The position numbers and the translations under genes are program-made. DNA of 64,000 bases. Source: Streptomyces sp. NBC_00659. Its GTDB lineage: Bacteria; Actinomycetota; Actinomycetes; Streptomycetales; Streptomycetaceae. The notes beneath the pieces were generated by a model that worked only from the letters and a program-made list of their open reading frames with translations, ran no database searches and was not told where the DNA came from. The stretch spans positions 8,928,001 through 8,992,000 of the forward strand of contig NZ_CP109031.1 in the NCBI RefSeq assembly GCF_036226925.1, read 5' to 3'. This document shows, one piece after another, positions 9,594 to 17,865 of the stretch; position 1 is the stretch's first letter, and each line of letters starts with the position of its first letter.

Positions 9594-10667
9594 TCAGCAG
9601 TAGAGGTTGGCTCCCGGCGTGACGCCGAGGATCGATGTGAAGCGCTGGTACGCGTCGACGCGGCTCTGCACCTGTGCGGGGTTCCTGCCGTCGCACTCCA
9701 GCGAGCCGTTGATGCTGCGGATGGTCTGGCCGAATCCGGCGCTGTTGACCATCGCGTTGTGGGGGGTCATGGTGCCGGGGCCCGACTGCGTGTTCCAGTA
9801 CCAGAGGCCGGTCTTCCAGGCGACGGCGGCGTCGGTCTGCACGAGGTTGGGGTTGCCCAGCAGGTCGATGCCGAGCGCGTCACCCGCGGCCTTGTAGTTG
9901 AAGTTCCAGCTGAGCTGGATCGGCCCGCGCCCGTAGTACGCCGACTGGCCGGCCGGGCAGCCGTAGGGCTGGCTCCAGTCGCAGTAGTGCGAGTAGTTGG
10001 CGGTGTTCTGCTCCACCACGTAGACCAGACCGCCGGTCTCGTGGTTCACGTTGGCGAGGAACGCCGCGGCTTCCTGCTTCTTGACGGTGTCACTGCCGCT
10101 GTTGGCGAAGCCGGGGAACGAACTCAGGGCGGCCTTGAGGCCGTTGTAGGTGTAGAAGGAATTCCGGCTCGGGAACATCTGGTTGAACTGCGCCTCGCTC
10201 ACGACGAAGCCGTCGGAGGGGTTGGTCGAGCCGCCGTCACAGGCGTACGGCTCCCAGAACCAGGTGCTGATGACGGGGTCGTACCCCGGGTTGTCGTGCT
10301 CCGCGATGTAGGCCTTGCCGTCCGTGTACCGGACGATGTTGCCGGTGACGTAGGACCTGCCGGCGACCCAGTCCGGGTAGATCGAACAGGACCCGCCGGA
10401 CGGGTTCGTCGGGCCGCTGTCGCAGGAGTAGGGGTCCCAGTACCAGGTGCTGATGGTGGGGTCGTAGCCAGGGTTGTCGTGTTCGGCGATGTAGGTCTTG
10501 CCGTCCGTGTACCGGACGACGTTGCCGGTGGCGTAGGACGTGCCGGCGGCCCAACTCGGGTAACTCGCGCAGGAGGCGGCGGAGGCGCTCGTGGCCGGGA
10601 GCAGCAGCGGCGCGGTGGTTCCGATCAGGAGCGCGGCCAGGACGGCAGGCATGCGGCGTTGTGACAC
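9594..10667 (-). CDS. secreted GH19 chitinase with two CBM5/12 modules
   Basis: A 357-residue secreted enzyme that cleaves chitin. A signal peptide (about residues 1-30, ending ATSASA) is followed by two near-identical chitin-binding modules of about 45 residues (SWAAGTSYATGNVVRYTDGK and DWVAGRSYVTGNIVRYTDGK) joined by Gly/Ser/Pro linkers. A family-19 catalytic domain follows (about 145-357) with the catalytic glutamate in FLANVNHETGG and the YYGRGPIQLSWNFNY segment. Two tandem CBMs are one more than in the common Streptomyces ChiC/ChiG layout. GTG 10667 is preceded by GAAGGA. A DasR-like site lies 130 bases upstream. Confidence 0.93.
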   Translation of the reverse strand: MSQRRMPAVLAALLIGTTAPLLLPATSASAASCASYPSWAAGTSYATGNVVRYTDGKTYIAEHDNPGYDPTISTWYWDPYSCDSGPTNPSGGSCSIYPDWVAGRSYVTGNIVRYTDGKAYIAEHDNPGYDPVISTWFWEPYACDGGSTNPSDGFVVSEAQFNQMFPSRNSFYTYNGLKAALSSFPGFANSGSDTVKKQEAAAFLANVNHETGGLVYVVEQNTANYSHYCDWSQPYGCPAGQSAYYGRGPIQLSWNFNYKAAGDALGIDLLGNPNLVQTDAAVAWKTGLWYWNTQSGPGTMTPHNAMVNSAGFGQTIRSINGSLECDGRNPAQVQSRVDAYQRFTSILGVTPGANLYC

Positions 10668-10796
10668 GGGATCAGTCCTTCGTGGGGCAAGGCCGCGACG
10701 CGGACAGGGCGGAGCCATGGGCGCACGCCGACGAGAGCCGACGCCGCGCGGTCCGGAGCGACCGTGGTGGGGGGGTGTGGAGCCACACTCAACCGC

Positions 10797-10812
10797 TTTG
10801 GTCTGTACCAGT
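10797..10812 (-). promoter_or_regulatory. DasR-like (dre) operator upstream of the chitinase
   Basis: Minus-strand ACTGGTACAGACCAAA resembles the dre consensus AGTGGTCTAGACCACT, keeping TGGT and AGACCA in register. A second ACTGGT half-site lies at 10839-10844. DasR, the GlcNAc-responsive GntR repressor, controls many Streptomyces chitinase genes. The rest of the 10668-11086 gap shows no gene. Confidence 0.55.
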
Positions 10813-11086
10813 CAAGACGGCGAACGATGGCGCCCGATACTGGTGACGAAAAAGCACCGCACAACCGGAATGTGACCAACTGCCTTGAGGATCAAGGTGG
10901 TTGACCCCAGCGGTGGATGTGACCCTGACGTCCGGCGGTTCCCGCCCAGGGGAATCGCCCGCCCGGCCTGTGCCCGTTCTCGCCCCACCTCCACGGCCGG
11001 CCGAGCCGCGTGGGGTGCCGGCGGCGCGACCATCGGGAACGGCGCTTCCGCCGGGTCCGCCGCCTACTGGTCCCGCGGAGGCCGCG

Positions 11087-11686
11087 TCACCCCAGGGGGA
11101 GGGGTTCGACGGGAACGGTGGGGCGGAGTGCGGCGCTCTGGAGTGCCGTGATGCGCTCGATGACGAGTCCCAGCAGTACGGCCGCCGCGATCATGAGGGA
11201 CTCGGCCGTCACGAGCAGGGCCATCGACCCCTGGGCCACGTAGGTCGTCGTCAGGATCGCCAGCCCGTGCCCGATCCAGGCGGCCCACCACAGAGTCACC
11301 AGCCGGACGTCTCGCTTCTGCTCCCACGCCGGGGAACTCGCGCGCCCGATGTCGAGGACCGACTGGCGCGGTGCGTAGAGGTTGGCCACCGGGGCGAACC
11401 AGGCGCCGATCGTCCAGCCCGCGGTCGGGACCGGGCTCGAGGGGGACAGCGACTCGGCGTTGCGCCGGGCCCGGGCGAGCCATGCGAGGAACAGCACGAT
11501 GGCGAGGGTCATCAGGTAGACGAAGACCAAGGAGGCCGATCCCGACTCCGAGGACGCGTCCGAGGGGTGCAGGCGGTGCTCCCGGAGCGCTGTCGCCCGG
11601 AACACGTCCGCCACGGCGGCGACCCCGATCGCCGTCTGCGCACAGCGGGCAAGCGTCCGGGGAGCCTTGAGGGCGGTACTCGTCAT
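11087..11686 (-). CDS. DUF4328 membrane protein
   Basis: A 199-residue membrane protein with about five hydrophobic helices. The DUF4328 signature is visible in TIGAWFAPVANLYAPRQSVLDI, which places a W-P-N motif at a helix entrance. Function is unknown; these proteins are common in Streptomyces. The start is taken at 11686, with basic residues before the first helix. Not obviously in an operon. Confidence 0.78.
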   Translation of the reverse strand: MTSTALKAPRTLARCAQTAIGVAAVADVFRATALREHRLHPSDASSESGSASLVFVYLMTLAIVLFLAWLARARRNAESLSPSSPVPTAGWTIGAWFAPVANLYAPRQSVLDIGRASSPAWEQKRDVRLVTLWWAAWIGHGLAILTTTYVAQGSMALLVTAESLMIAAAVLLGLVIERITALQSAALRPTVPVEPLPLG

Positions 11687-11894
11687 GTCTGTGCGGCCTG
11701 TCTCGAAGGTGGGTGCGCTGGTACAGCGGTCGCTGGGGCGGAGTGATCATAGAGCCCGACCGCCGTACGCGCGTGCGATTTTCGAGTGCCGGCCCAGGGT
11801 TACGTCCCCGACGGGTGCCGGCCGTTCACCGGCCGACGAGGGCTGCCGAAACGCCGGCGGGTTCACCCCGGCCGGCGCGAGCAATCTCGGACGC

Positions 11895-12344
11895 TCAGGC
11901 GCTCGGTCGGAGAGGGGCGGGCTGTGTGGTGAAGGCGCGTTCCAGGAGGGCGTAGAGGGTGTCCCGCTCCTCCTCGCTGAGCCTGTCCAGGCCGGCGCGC
12001 GTGGTGTTCATCTTCGCGCGGATCACATCGATGACGCGTTCGCCCTCGGCGGTGAGGACGACGTTCTTGACGCGCCGGTCGGTGGCGCTGGGCTCGCGCC
12101 GTACCAGACCGCGCTTCTCCAGCCGGTCGATGATCCCCGTCATATTGGAGGCGTCGCAGGTCAGGATGGTGGCGAGGGCGCGCATCGCGGCCGGACCCCG
12201 GCGCAGCACGTTGAGCGTCTTGCCCTGGCTGGCGGTGAGGTTCTCGCTCGCCGCGGCCACCGTGAAGTCGCCGTAGTAGGCCCCCAGCGATACCGACAGG
12301 AGCTCCATGAGCTGGTCCGTGTCCACACCGCTGGTTCCTGTCAT
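11895..12344 (-). CDS. MarR-family regulator
   Basis: A 149-residue winged-helix regulator: helices 1-2 (LMELLSVSLGAYYGDF), the recognition region (TCDASNMTGIIDRLEKRGLV) and the wing (SATDRRVKNVVLTAEG). MarR dimers usually repress an adjacent exporter and release it on binding a small ligand. ATG 12344 is preferred over GTG 12353 because AAGGTGA then sits 6 bases upstream. It is divergent from an MFS exporter, and the shared gap holds two matching palindromes, so autoregulation plus exporter control is likely. Confidence 0.9.
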   Translation of the reverse strand: MTGTSGVDTDQLMELLSVSLGAYYGDFTVAAASENLTASQGKTLNVLRRGPAAMRALATILTCDASNMTGIIDRLEKRGLVRREPSATDRRVKNVVLTAEGERVIDVIRAKMNTTRAGLDRLSEEERDTLYALLERAFTTQPAPLRPSA

Positions 12345-12367
12345 GTGGGTCACCTTACGCCAGGAAG

Positions 12368-12423
12368 TTTGACCATCTCAAATATTGACGGCTACGGTCA
12401 GCCATTGCTTGAAGTTCTCAAGC
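12368..12423. promoter_or_regulatory. paired MarR-type operators
   Basis: Two inverted repeats of the same form, TTTGA-N5-TCAAA (12368-12382) and GCTTGA-N5-TCAAGC (12407-12423), are centred 40 bp apart, about four helical turns, between the marR-like and exporter genes. They probably bind the neighbouring MarR protein. Confidence 0.6.
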
Positions 12424-12457
12424 ATCGAGGTTGTTAAGTAGTTAGGGCAGACTTTCC

Positions 12458-13966
12458 GTGTCTCACACACAGCAAGCGGCGTCGCCGAGGTCCTCCGGGC
12501 ACACCGGGATCGTCCTGGTGCTCGGGCTCGCCGCCATGGTCGTCTCGATGATGCAGACTCTGGTCGTCCCGATCCTGGGGATGATCCAGAGCGACCTGAA
12601 CGCCGGCACGGCGAGTGTCAGCTGGGTGACCACCGCCACCCTGCTGTCCGCCGCCGTGTTCACCCCGCTCCTCGGCCGCTTCGGTGACCAGCACGGCAAG
12701 AAGCCCACGCTCGTCGGTGTGCTGGTCGTGATGATCGCCGGGTCGGTGCTCGCCGCCACGACGACCTCGCTGACCTGGCTGATCGTCGGGCGGGTGATGC
12801 AGGGGGCGGCCACCGCGATCTTCCCGCTCGCCCTCTCCGTACTGCGTGAGGAGATCGCGCCGGAGAAGCTGCACGGAGCGATGGCCCTGGTCAGCGGCAC
12901 GCTCGCGTTCGGCAGCGGACTCGCTCTGGTCGGCGCGGGCCTCCTCACCCAGGGTTCCCACCCCGACTATCACCGGCCCTTCTGGCTGGCGGTCGTCCTC
13001 GCCGTGGTGGCGCTGGTGGGCGTGCTGTTCATGGTGCCCGCTTCCCGGACGAAGACGGGTGGACGGACGGACTGGCTGGGCGCGCTGACCCTCGGCATGC
13101 TGCTGGTGCTCCTCCTGCTGCCCATCTCGCAGGGGCACGAGTGGGGCTGGACGTCCGCCCGAACGCTCGGCACGTTCGCCGCGGCGGTCGTCATGGCGGG
13201 TGTGTGGGTGTTCACCGAGAACCGGGTCAAGGAACCGATGGTGGACATGAAGATGTTCGTCCACCGGCCCGTTCTCTTCACCAACCTGGCGGGGCTGCTG
13301 CTGGGATTCGCGATGTTCACCCAGTTCATCGGCGTCTCCTACCTCGTGCAGATGCCCGATGACCTGGTCGGTTACGGCTTCGGCGCCTCGGTGCTCGCCG
13401 CGTCCGTCGTCTATCTGCTGCCGACCACGCTGGTCTCCCTGGTCGGCGCCCAGTTCGGCGGGGTGCTGGTGCGCAGGCTCGGCGCCCGCGTCACGCTGGC
13501 CGCCGGGGCCTGCTTCGGAGTGCTCGGCTTCACCTGGCTGACCGCCGCGCACGACACCAGTGCCTCGGTCATCGGCGCGGGCATGCTCATCGGTCTGGCG
13601 ATCAGCTTCGGTTACGCCTCCATGCCCGCCCTCATCGTCGCCGGCGTCCCGGCCCACCAGACCGGTATCGCCAACGGCATCAACTCCATCTCCCGCTCCG
13701 TCGGCAGCGCCGTCGCGAGCGCGGTGATCACATCGCTCCTGGCGTCGAAGTCCGTACCGCTGCCGGCCGGCATGCCTGTCCTCCCCCAGGAGAGCCAGTT
13801 CACGCTGAGCTTCGCCATCGCCGGAGGGGCGTTCGTCCTGGTCGTCGTCGTCGCCCTCGTCGGCCTCAAGGCGGCACACGCGCCGCGCACACCCGTGGTG
13901 CGCAAGTCCGCCGCCCCCGAGACCACGGAGCTCGCGGCGGCCGGGGCCGAGGCCACGTCCGTGTGA
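12458..13966 (+). CDS. MFS multidrug exporter, DHA2 (14-TM) family
   Basis: A 502-residue transporter with about 14 membrane helices. Family motifs include LLGRFGDQHGKKPTLV between helices 2 and 3 (motif A) and VSGTLAFGSGLALVGAGLL in helix 5 (motif C, antiporter type). DHA2 proteins expel drugs or antibiotics by proton antiport. GTG 12458 begins a short polar tail before helix 1. Divergent from the MarR gene and very likely repressed by it through the paired operators. Substrate unknown. Confidence 0.9.
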   Translation: MSHTQQAASPRSSGHTGIVLVLGLAAMVVSMMQTLVVPILGMIQSDLNAGTASVSWVTTATLLSAAVFTPLLGRFGDQHGKKPTLVGVLVVMIAGSVLAATTTSLTWLIVGRVMQGAATAIFPLALSVLREEIAPEKLHGAMALVSGTLAFGSGLALVGAGLLTQGSHPDYHRPFWLAVVLAVVALVGVLFMVPASRTKTGGRTDWLGALTLGMLLVLLLLPISQGHEWGWTSARTLGTFAAAVVMAGVWVFTENRVKEPMVDMKMFVHRPVLFTNLAGLLLGFAMFTQFIGVSYLVQMPDDLVGYGFGASVLAASVVYLLPTTLVSLVGAQFGGVLVRRLGARVTLAAGACFGVLGFTWLTAAHDTSASVIGAGMLIGLAISFGYASMPALIVAGVPAHQTGIANGINSISRSVGSAVASAVITSLLASKSVPLPAGMPVLPQESQFTLSFAIAGGAFVLVVVVALVGLKAAHAPRTPVVRKSAAPETTELAAAGAEATSV

Positions 13967-14081
13967 CCGGCCCCTCGCCGCTCAACGCCCCGCACGTATC
14001 AGCCGGTTCGGACACGGTCACGACCGCGCCGTCGGCTGCTCTGCGGAACCGAACTTCCCCTCGTAGAAAGGCACTCCAGCG

Positions 14082-14873
14082 ATGATGCCCTCGGACAGCC
14101 GCGAACGCGGGGCGACTCCGGTCGACCACCGTGCCGCGATCACGGCGGAGACCGCCCGGTTCGTCGCGGCGCTCAAGAACGCCGATCCGGCCACCGAGGT
14201 GCCGAGTTGCCCCGGCTGGACGCTGGCGGACCTGGTCCGGCACACCGGCAGCGTGCAGCGCTGGTTCTCGGCTCTCCTGCACGCCCGCGTCCAGGAGCCC
14301 CCGCGAAGTCGCGACGTGGACCTGCGACTTCCCGACCGGTGGGACGGCTACGCCGACTGGCTGGCCGAGAGCGCGACGGTGGCCGCGGAGGCCTTCGCGG
14401 CCACCGACCCGGACCTTCCCATGTGGGCATGGGGCGTGGATCAGCACGCCCGCTTCTGGGCGCGCCGGATGCTCTTCGAGACCCTGATGCACCGGGTCGA
14501 CGCCGAACTGGCGCTCGGCCTGCCGCCCGTGATCGACCGCCCGTCGGCGGTCGACGGCATCGACGAATTCCTCGTCAACCTGCCGTTCGCCGCTTCCTTC
14601 GCACCCAGGGTCGCCAACCTGCGCGGTCCCGACAGGACCATCCGCTTCCAGGCGACCGACGGTGACGGCGACTGGCTGGTGCGCCTGCGGTCCGACGGCT
14701 TTGGGCTCGACGCGTCCGGGGCGGCAGCCGGATCCGCCGACGCGACCGTTCGGGGAACCGCGGCCGACCTGCTGCTCCTCGTCTACGGCCGTCTCCCCCA
14801 TGAAGCGGAGGCCATCACATACGACGGGGACGAGGGCCTGTTGACCCTCTGGTTCGACAACTCGGCTTTCTGA
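14082..14873 (+). CDS. maleylpyruvate isomerase family (mycothiol-dependent, DinB-like) protein
   Basis: A 263-residue protein with an N-terminal DinB/MDMPI helical bundle (about 15-170): VPSCPGWTLADLVRHTGSVQRW and FETLMHRVDAEL hold the His/Asp/Glu residues expected to bind a divalent metal. A C-terminal MDMPI-C/SCP2-like half follows (about 180-263; GTAADLLLLVYGR). The actinobacterial family uses mycothiol in maleylpyruvate isomerisation or other thiol-transfer reactions. No ring-cleavage gene is adjacent, so the substrate is unclear. Starts at ATG-ATG. Confidence 0.82.
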   Translation: MMPSDSRERGATPVDHRAAITAETARFVAALKNADPATEVPSCPGWTLADLVRHTGSVQRWFSALLHARVQEPPRSRDVDLRLPDRWDGYADWLAESATVAAEAFAATDPDLPMWAWGVDQHARFWARRMLFETLMHRVDAELALGLPPVIDRPSAVDGIDEFLVNLPFAASFAPRVANLRGPDRTIRFQATDGDGDWLVRLRSDGFGLDASGAAAGSADATVRGTAADLLLLVYGRLPHEAEAITYDGDEGLLTLWFDNSAF

Positions 14874-15018
14874 AAGGCCGGTTGGGGCGGGCGGCTGGTG
14901 AAACCGGCTCCGGGTGCGGAAGAGATTCACTCGTTTCGGGGCGGTCCGTACAACCAAAACCGTTACCGTCATGTCGTACATGGCAGGGAATCGAAAGCCC
15001 CAACCACAAGGGGGAACC

Positions 15019-15585
15019 ATGCGTACGAGACGATCCATGGCGGTGCTGGCCGCCCTGACGATGGCCGGGGTGGGTGCGGTCGTGGCCGCGCCCACGCCGG
15101 CGGGCGCGGCCACGGCGGCGGTCGCGTGTCCGACCGGCTGGGGCAGCCTTGCGAAGACCGCGGCGGACGCCGACACCGGGTCGCTGACCGACATCAGGAC
15201 CGGTCAGCACGACTGCTACGACCGCATGGTCTTCGACGTACCCACCGCCGGCACCACGCCGATCGGGTACACCGTGCACTACGTCGACGCCTTCATCCAG
15301 GACCCGTCCGGCATTCGCATTCCGGTCTCCGGCGGGGCGATCCTCGAGATCCTGGTGTCCGCACCCTCGTACGACCTGGAGACCGGCACCGCGACCTACC
15401 CCGGCCGAGGCGGCCAGCCCCTTCCGGGCGTCAACCTGACCGGCTACCGGACCTTCCGGGACGCGAAGTTCGGAGCCAGCTTCGAGGGAGTCACACAGGT
15501 GGGACTCGGCCTTCGGGCCCGGCTGCCGTTCCGGGTGACGCAGCTCTCCGATCGCCTGGTGATCGACGTCGCGCACACCTGGTGA
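15019..15585 (+). CDS. secreted AMIN-like domain protein
   Basis: A 188-residue secreted protein. The signal peptide is residues 1 to about 33 (RTRRSMAVLAALTMAGVG, ending PAGA). The mature part is a beta-rich domain with CYDRMVFDV near its start and the closing strand LSDRLVIDVAHTW, the pattern of actinobacterial AMIN-like domains, which are thought to bind cell-wall material. There are two Cys in the mature part. ATG 15019 follows an AAGGGGG site; longer in-frame starts add an implausible tail. Monocistronic. Confidence 0.75.
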   Translation: MRTRRSMAVLAALTMAGVGAVVAAPTPAGAATAAVACPTGWGSLAKTAADADTGSLTDIRTGQHDCYDRMVFDVPTAGTTPIGYTVHYVDAFIQDPSGIRIPVSGGAILEILVSAPSYDLETGTATYPGRGGQPLPGVNLTGYRTFRDAKFGASFEGVTQVGLGLRARLPFRVTQLSDRLVIDVAHTW

Positions 15586-15731
15586 GGAATCGTCGTCGGC
15601 CGCGTCAGGGCCGGTGACGAGACGCGAGTGGGACGTGGGCATCCGGTGACCACCGGCGCCCGGCGGCCCGCTCGCGTCCGACTCGTTCGATGCCGGCCCG
15701 GCCCGATGCCGGGCGCCGTCGGCGCGCCGTG

Positions 15732-16472
15732 TCAGGACAGGGCGAGGACGCAGAACTCGTGGCCCTCCGGGTCGGTGAGGCACGTCCACGGTACGTCGCC
15801 CTGGCCGATGTCGAGATCGGTGGCGCCGAGGGCCCGCAGCCGGGCCACCTCCGCCTCCTTGTCGTCGCCGGGGTACGGCAGCAGGTCGATGTGGACGCGG
15901 TCCGGCACGGTCTTCTCGCCCGGAGTACGGAGGAACTCCAGGTACGGGCCGACATCCTTGGCGGACCGCAGCCTCGCATGATCGTCGGTCACCTCGTGCA
16001 GGGTCCAGTCGGTCGCCCCACCCCAGAACCTGGCCATGGCCCGCGGATCCACGCAGTCGACCACCAGTGTGGCGATCGGCCCGGTGTCCCGGTAGACCTC
16101 CCGGGGCTCCAGCACGCAGAACTCGTTCCCTTCCGGATCGGCGAGGACCGTCCACGGTACGTCGCCCTGGCCCACGTCGACGGGCGTTGCGCCGAGCGTC
16201 CGCAGGCGGTCGACCAGCTCCGCCTGATGGGCGGCGGAGGTGGTGGCGAGATCGAGGTGCACACGGTTCTTCGTCGCTGTCTTGGGCTCCGGCACCGGAA
16301 CGACGTCGATGCCGAGGACGACCGGGTCCGGCCAGACCGGACCGCCGGGAGGCCCGACGTAGGTGGTCACGCCGGGGCTGTACGCACTCCAGCCGAGCGC
16401 CTCCGCCCAGAACCGGCCGACCGCCGAGCTGTCGACGGCCTTGATATTCACGTGAACAGGTCGCAGTGCCAT
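15732..16472 (-). CDS. tandem VOC/glyoxalase-like protein
   Basis: A 246-residue protein made of two glyoxalase-fold halves. Each half contains a VHLDL/VHIDL strand and the repeat VGQGDVPWTVLADPEGNEFC or IGQGDVPWTCLTDPEGHEFC, so the gene is an internal duplication. VOC proteins bind a metal and act as lyases, dioxygenases or resistance proteins. This subgroup is usually annotated as glyoxalase-like without a known substrate. ATG 16472 is chosen because the fold starts directly (PVHVNIKA). The downstream gene is convergent. Confidence 0.85.
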   Translation of the reverse strand: MALRPVHVNIKAVDSSAVGRFWAEALGWSAYSPGVTTYVGPPGGPVWPDPVVLGIDVVPVPEPKTATKNRVHLDLATTSAAHQAELVDRLRTLGATPVDVGQGDVPWTVLADPEGNEFCVLEPREVYRDTGPIATLVVDCVDPRAMARFWGGATDWTLHEVTDDHARLRSAKDVGPYLEFLRTPGEKTVPDRVHIDLLPYPGDDKEAEVARLRALGATDLDIGQGDVPWTCLTDPEGHEFCVLALS

Positions 16473-16543
16473 GCCGGTGATCCTATGCACGTGCTTCGCG
16501 CCGGCCGCTCCAGCGGCATGAGGGCTCGCCGGGCCGGCCAGGG

Positions 16544-16894
16544 TCAGGACGTCGGCACCGTGCGGCGGCGCTGCCCCCGGCTGGCGACGGGCATCCGGAC
16601 GATCGCCGTTCCTCCGTCCAGGTCCACCGTCGTCCGGTTCGGCGGCGCTCCGTCCTCCTCGTCGTCGCGCAGCAGCAGGGCCGACTGGCGCTCCTTCAGC
16701 TCGGCCTGCTTGCCCGGCGACAGGCTCGCGTGCAACTGCTCGAACCCGGTCGCCGATATCTGACCCTGCCGTGCCGCGTTGCGCCACGGCAGCAGTCCGG
16801 CCTTGCTCGCGCGCAGCAGAAGCTGATCGACGAACGACAGAGCGGTCAGCAGGATGACCAGTCCGGGCAAGGTCATGAAGACGAGGAATGCCAT
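16544..16894 (-). CDS. small single-helix membrane protein (DUF6191-like)
   Basis: A 116-residue protein with one N-terminal membrane helix (FMTLPGLVILLTALSFV) and a cytoplasmic tail containing two conserved-looking blocks (LPWRNAARQGQISATGFE and ELKERQSALLLRDDEEDGAPP). It resembles the Streptomyces family annotated as DUF6191; function unknown. ATG 16894 places the helix at the N-terminus. Upstream of the VOC gene on the same strand, 71 bases away, so the two may be co-transcribed. Confidence 0.65.
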   Translation of the reverse strand: MAFLVFMTLPGLVILLTALSFVDQLLLRASKAGLLPWRNAARQGQISATGFEQLHASLSPGKQAELKERQSALLLRDDEEDGAPPNRTTVDLDGGTAIVRMPVASRGQRRRTVPTS

Positions 16895-17252
16895 GCCCCG
16901 AGTATTGCCTCGGTACCCGGCGGTGTCACCGCCGGGCTGGGGGCCGGCCACCCGGTCGATCTCGGCTGCCCACGCCGGGCGGTGGGGCCAACCGGCAGGA
17001 TCGTGGCGAAGCCCGCGTCAGGGGGGCGGGACCGGGAGAGTGTCAGGTCCATCATGCCTGCTCGGGGGGCGTTCGCGGTAGGACGGAGCGCACGTCCGTT
17101 CGGTCTTGGCACAGGCACCGGCCTGCCCGCAGACTCGTCGTCATCCACTCACCGGCATGCGTGCCGGCGCCCATGTCGGGCTGCCGGCGCGTTCGTTGTG
17201 CTGCCTCGTCGTGTGCCGGGGCGGGCCGGGAGTGGTGGAGCGAGGGGGATCG
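16895..17252. other. intergenic, no gene seen
   Basis: About 360 bases between divergent genes. Open frames here lack any recognisable protein sequence. It should contain two divergent promoters; none was identified with confidence. Confidence 0.45.
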
Positions 17253-17576
17253 ATGGATCAGGACATGGTTATGCGGGCGAGGGTCATGTTGCTGAGCGCC
17301 AACACGCGGGTGGTGCGAGGGGTCGCAGGGCTGTGGATCTACCGGACCCTGACACCGGTCGAGCCGGAGGTGTACGGGTCGAAGCTGGCGTACGTACTGG
17401 TGGAGGCCTGCGCCTCGCCGTTGGTGCGGGACCTGCCTGAGCGGCGGATGGCTCTGCTGGACGAGGCGGTGGAGGTGGCGACGGCCCTGAGTCCCGCGAA
17501 CCCGTTCCGGGACAAGGTGCTGGCAAAGGCGCTGAACGCCAGGCGGCGCGAACTCGAGGGGTCTTCGGTGTCCTAG
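17253..17576 (+). CDS. small conserved-looking hypothetical protein
   Basis: A 107-residue protein without a recognised domain. It appears all-helical: a first helix with RVMLLSANTRVVRGVAGLW, then a YRTLTPVEPEVYGSKLAYVL segment and two amphipathic helices (LPERRMALLDEAVEVATAL). No signal peptide or membrane helix. ATG 17253 is supported by GAGGGGG 4 bases upstream. Followed by a large perfect palindrome. Confidence 0.55.
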   Translation: MDQDMVMRARVMLLSANTRVVRGVAGLWIYRTLTPVEPEVYGSKLAYVLVEACASPLVRDLPERRMALLDEAVEVATALSPANPFRDKVLAKALNARRRELEGSSVS

Positions 17577-17627
17577 CGGGCTCGTGAGGGTCCGGACGGT
17601 CAAGTCCCTTGAGTCGTCGTCCGGTTG

Positions 17628-17677
17628 GATCCGTGCTGCCGCCCCGGAACGCGCGTTCCGGGGCGGCAGCACGGATC
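17628..17677. terminator. perfect 50-bp palindrome between convergent genes
   Basis: Arms of 25 bases starting GATCCGTGCTGCCGCC pair without a mismatch and without a loop. Position between the plus-strand small gene and the minus-strand UbiA gene fits a bidirectional terminator. A loop-free perfect palindrome of this size is unusual for that role. Confidence 0.6.
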
Positions 17678-17705
17678 GGCCTTCGGGGCGTGGCTCCCGC
17701 GCCCT

Positions 17706-17745
17706 CGCTCAGCCGCTCAGCCGCTCAGCCGCTCAGCCGCTCAGA
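17706..17745. repeat. tandem repeat, 8-bp unit x5
   Basis: Five consecutive copies of CGCTCAGC (the last ends in A) lie in the gap downstream of the UbiA operon. No function visible; the copy number may vary by slippage. Confidence 0.8.
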
Positions 17746-17865
17746 GGTTCTGGTTCAGCCTGAAGCTGTAGGTGTCCCCGCTGGCAGGCCATCGGACCGC
17801 AGTGCGCTCATAAAACCAGCCCGAGGCCCGGGTCTTCTGACCCGATCCCCAGGTCGGGCAGCCCT

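Noticed and set aside
17741..17865. Coding tail downstream of the UbiA operon (GWFYERTAVRWPASGDTYSF)
   Set aside because: It looks protein-like but has no start, no upstream continuation outside the UbiA gene and no family I can name. At most a remnant.
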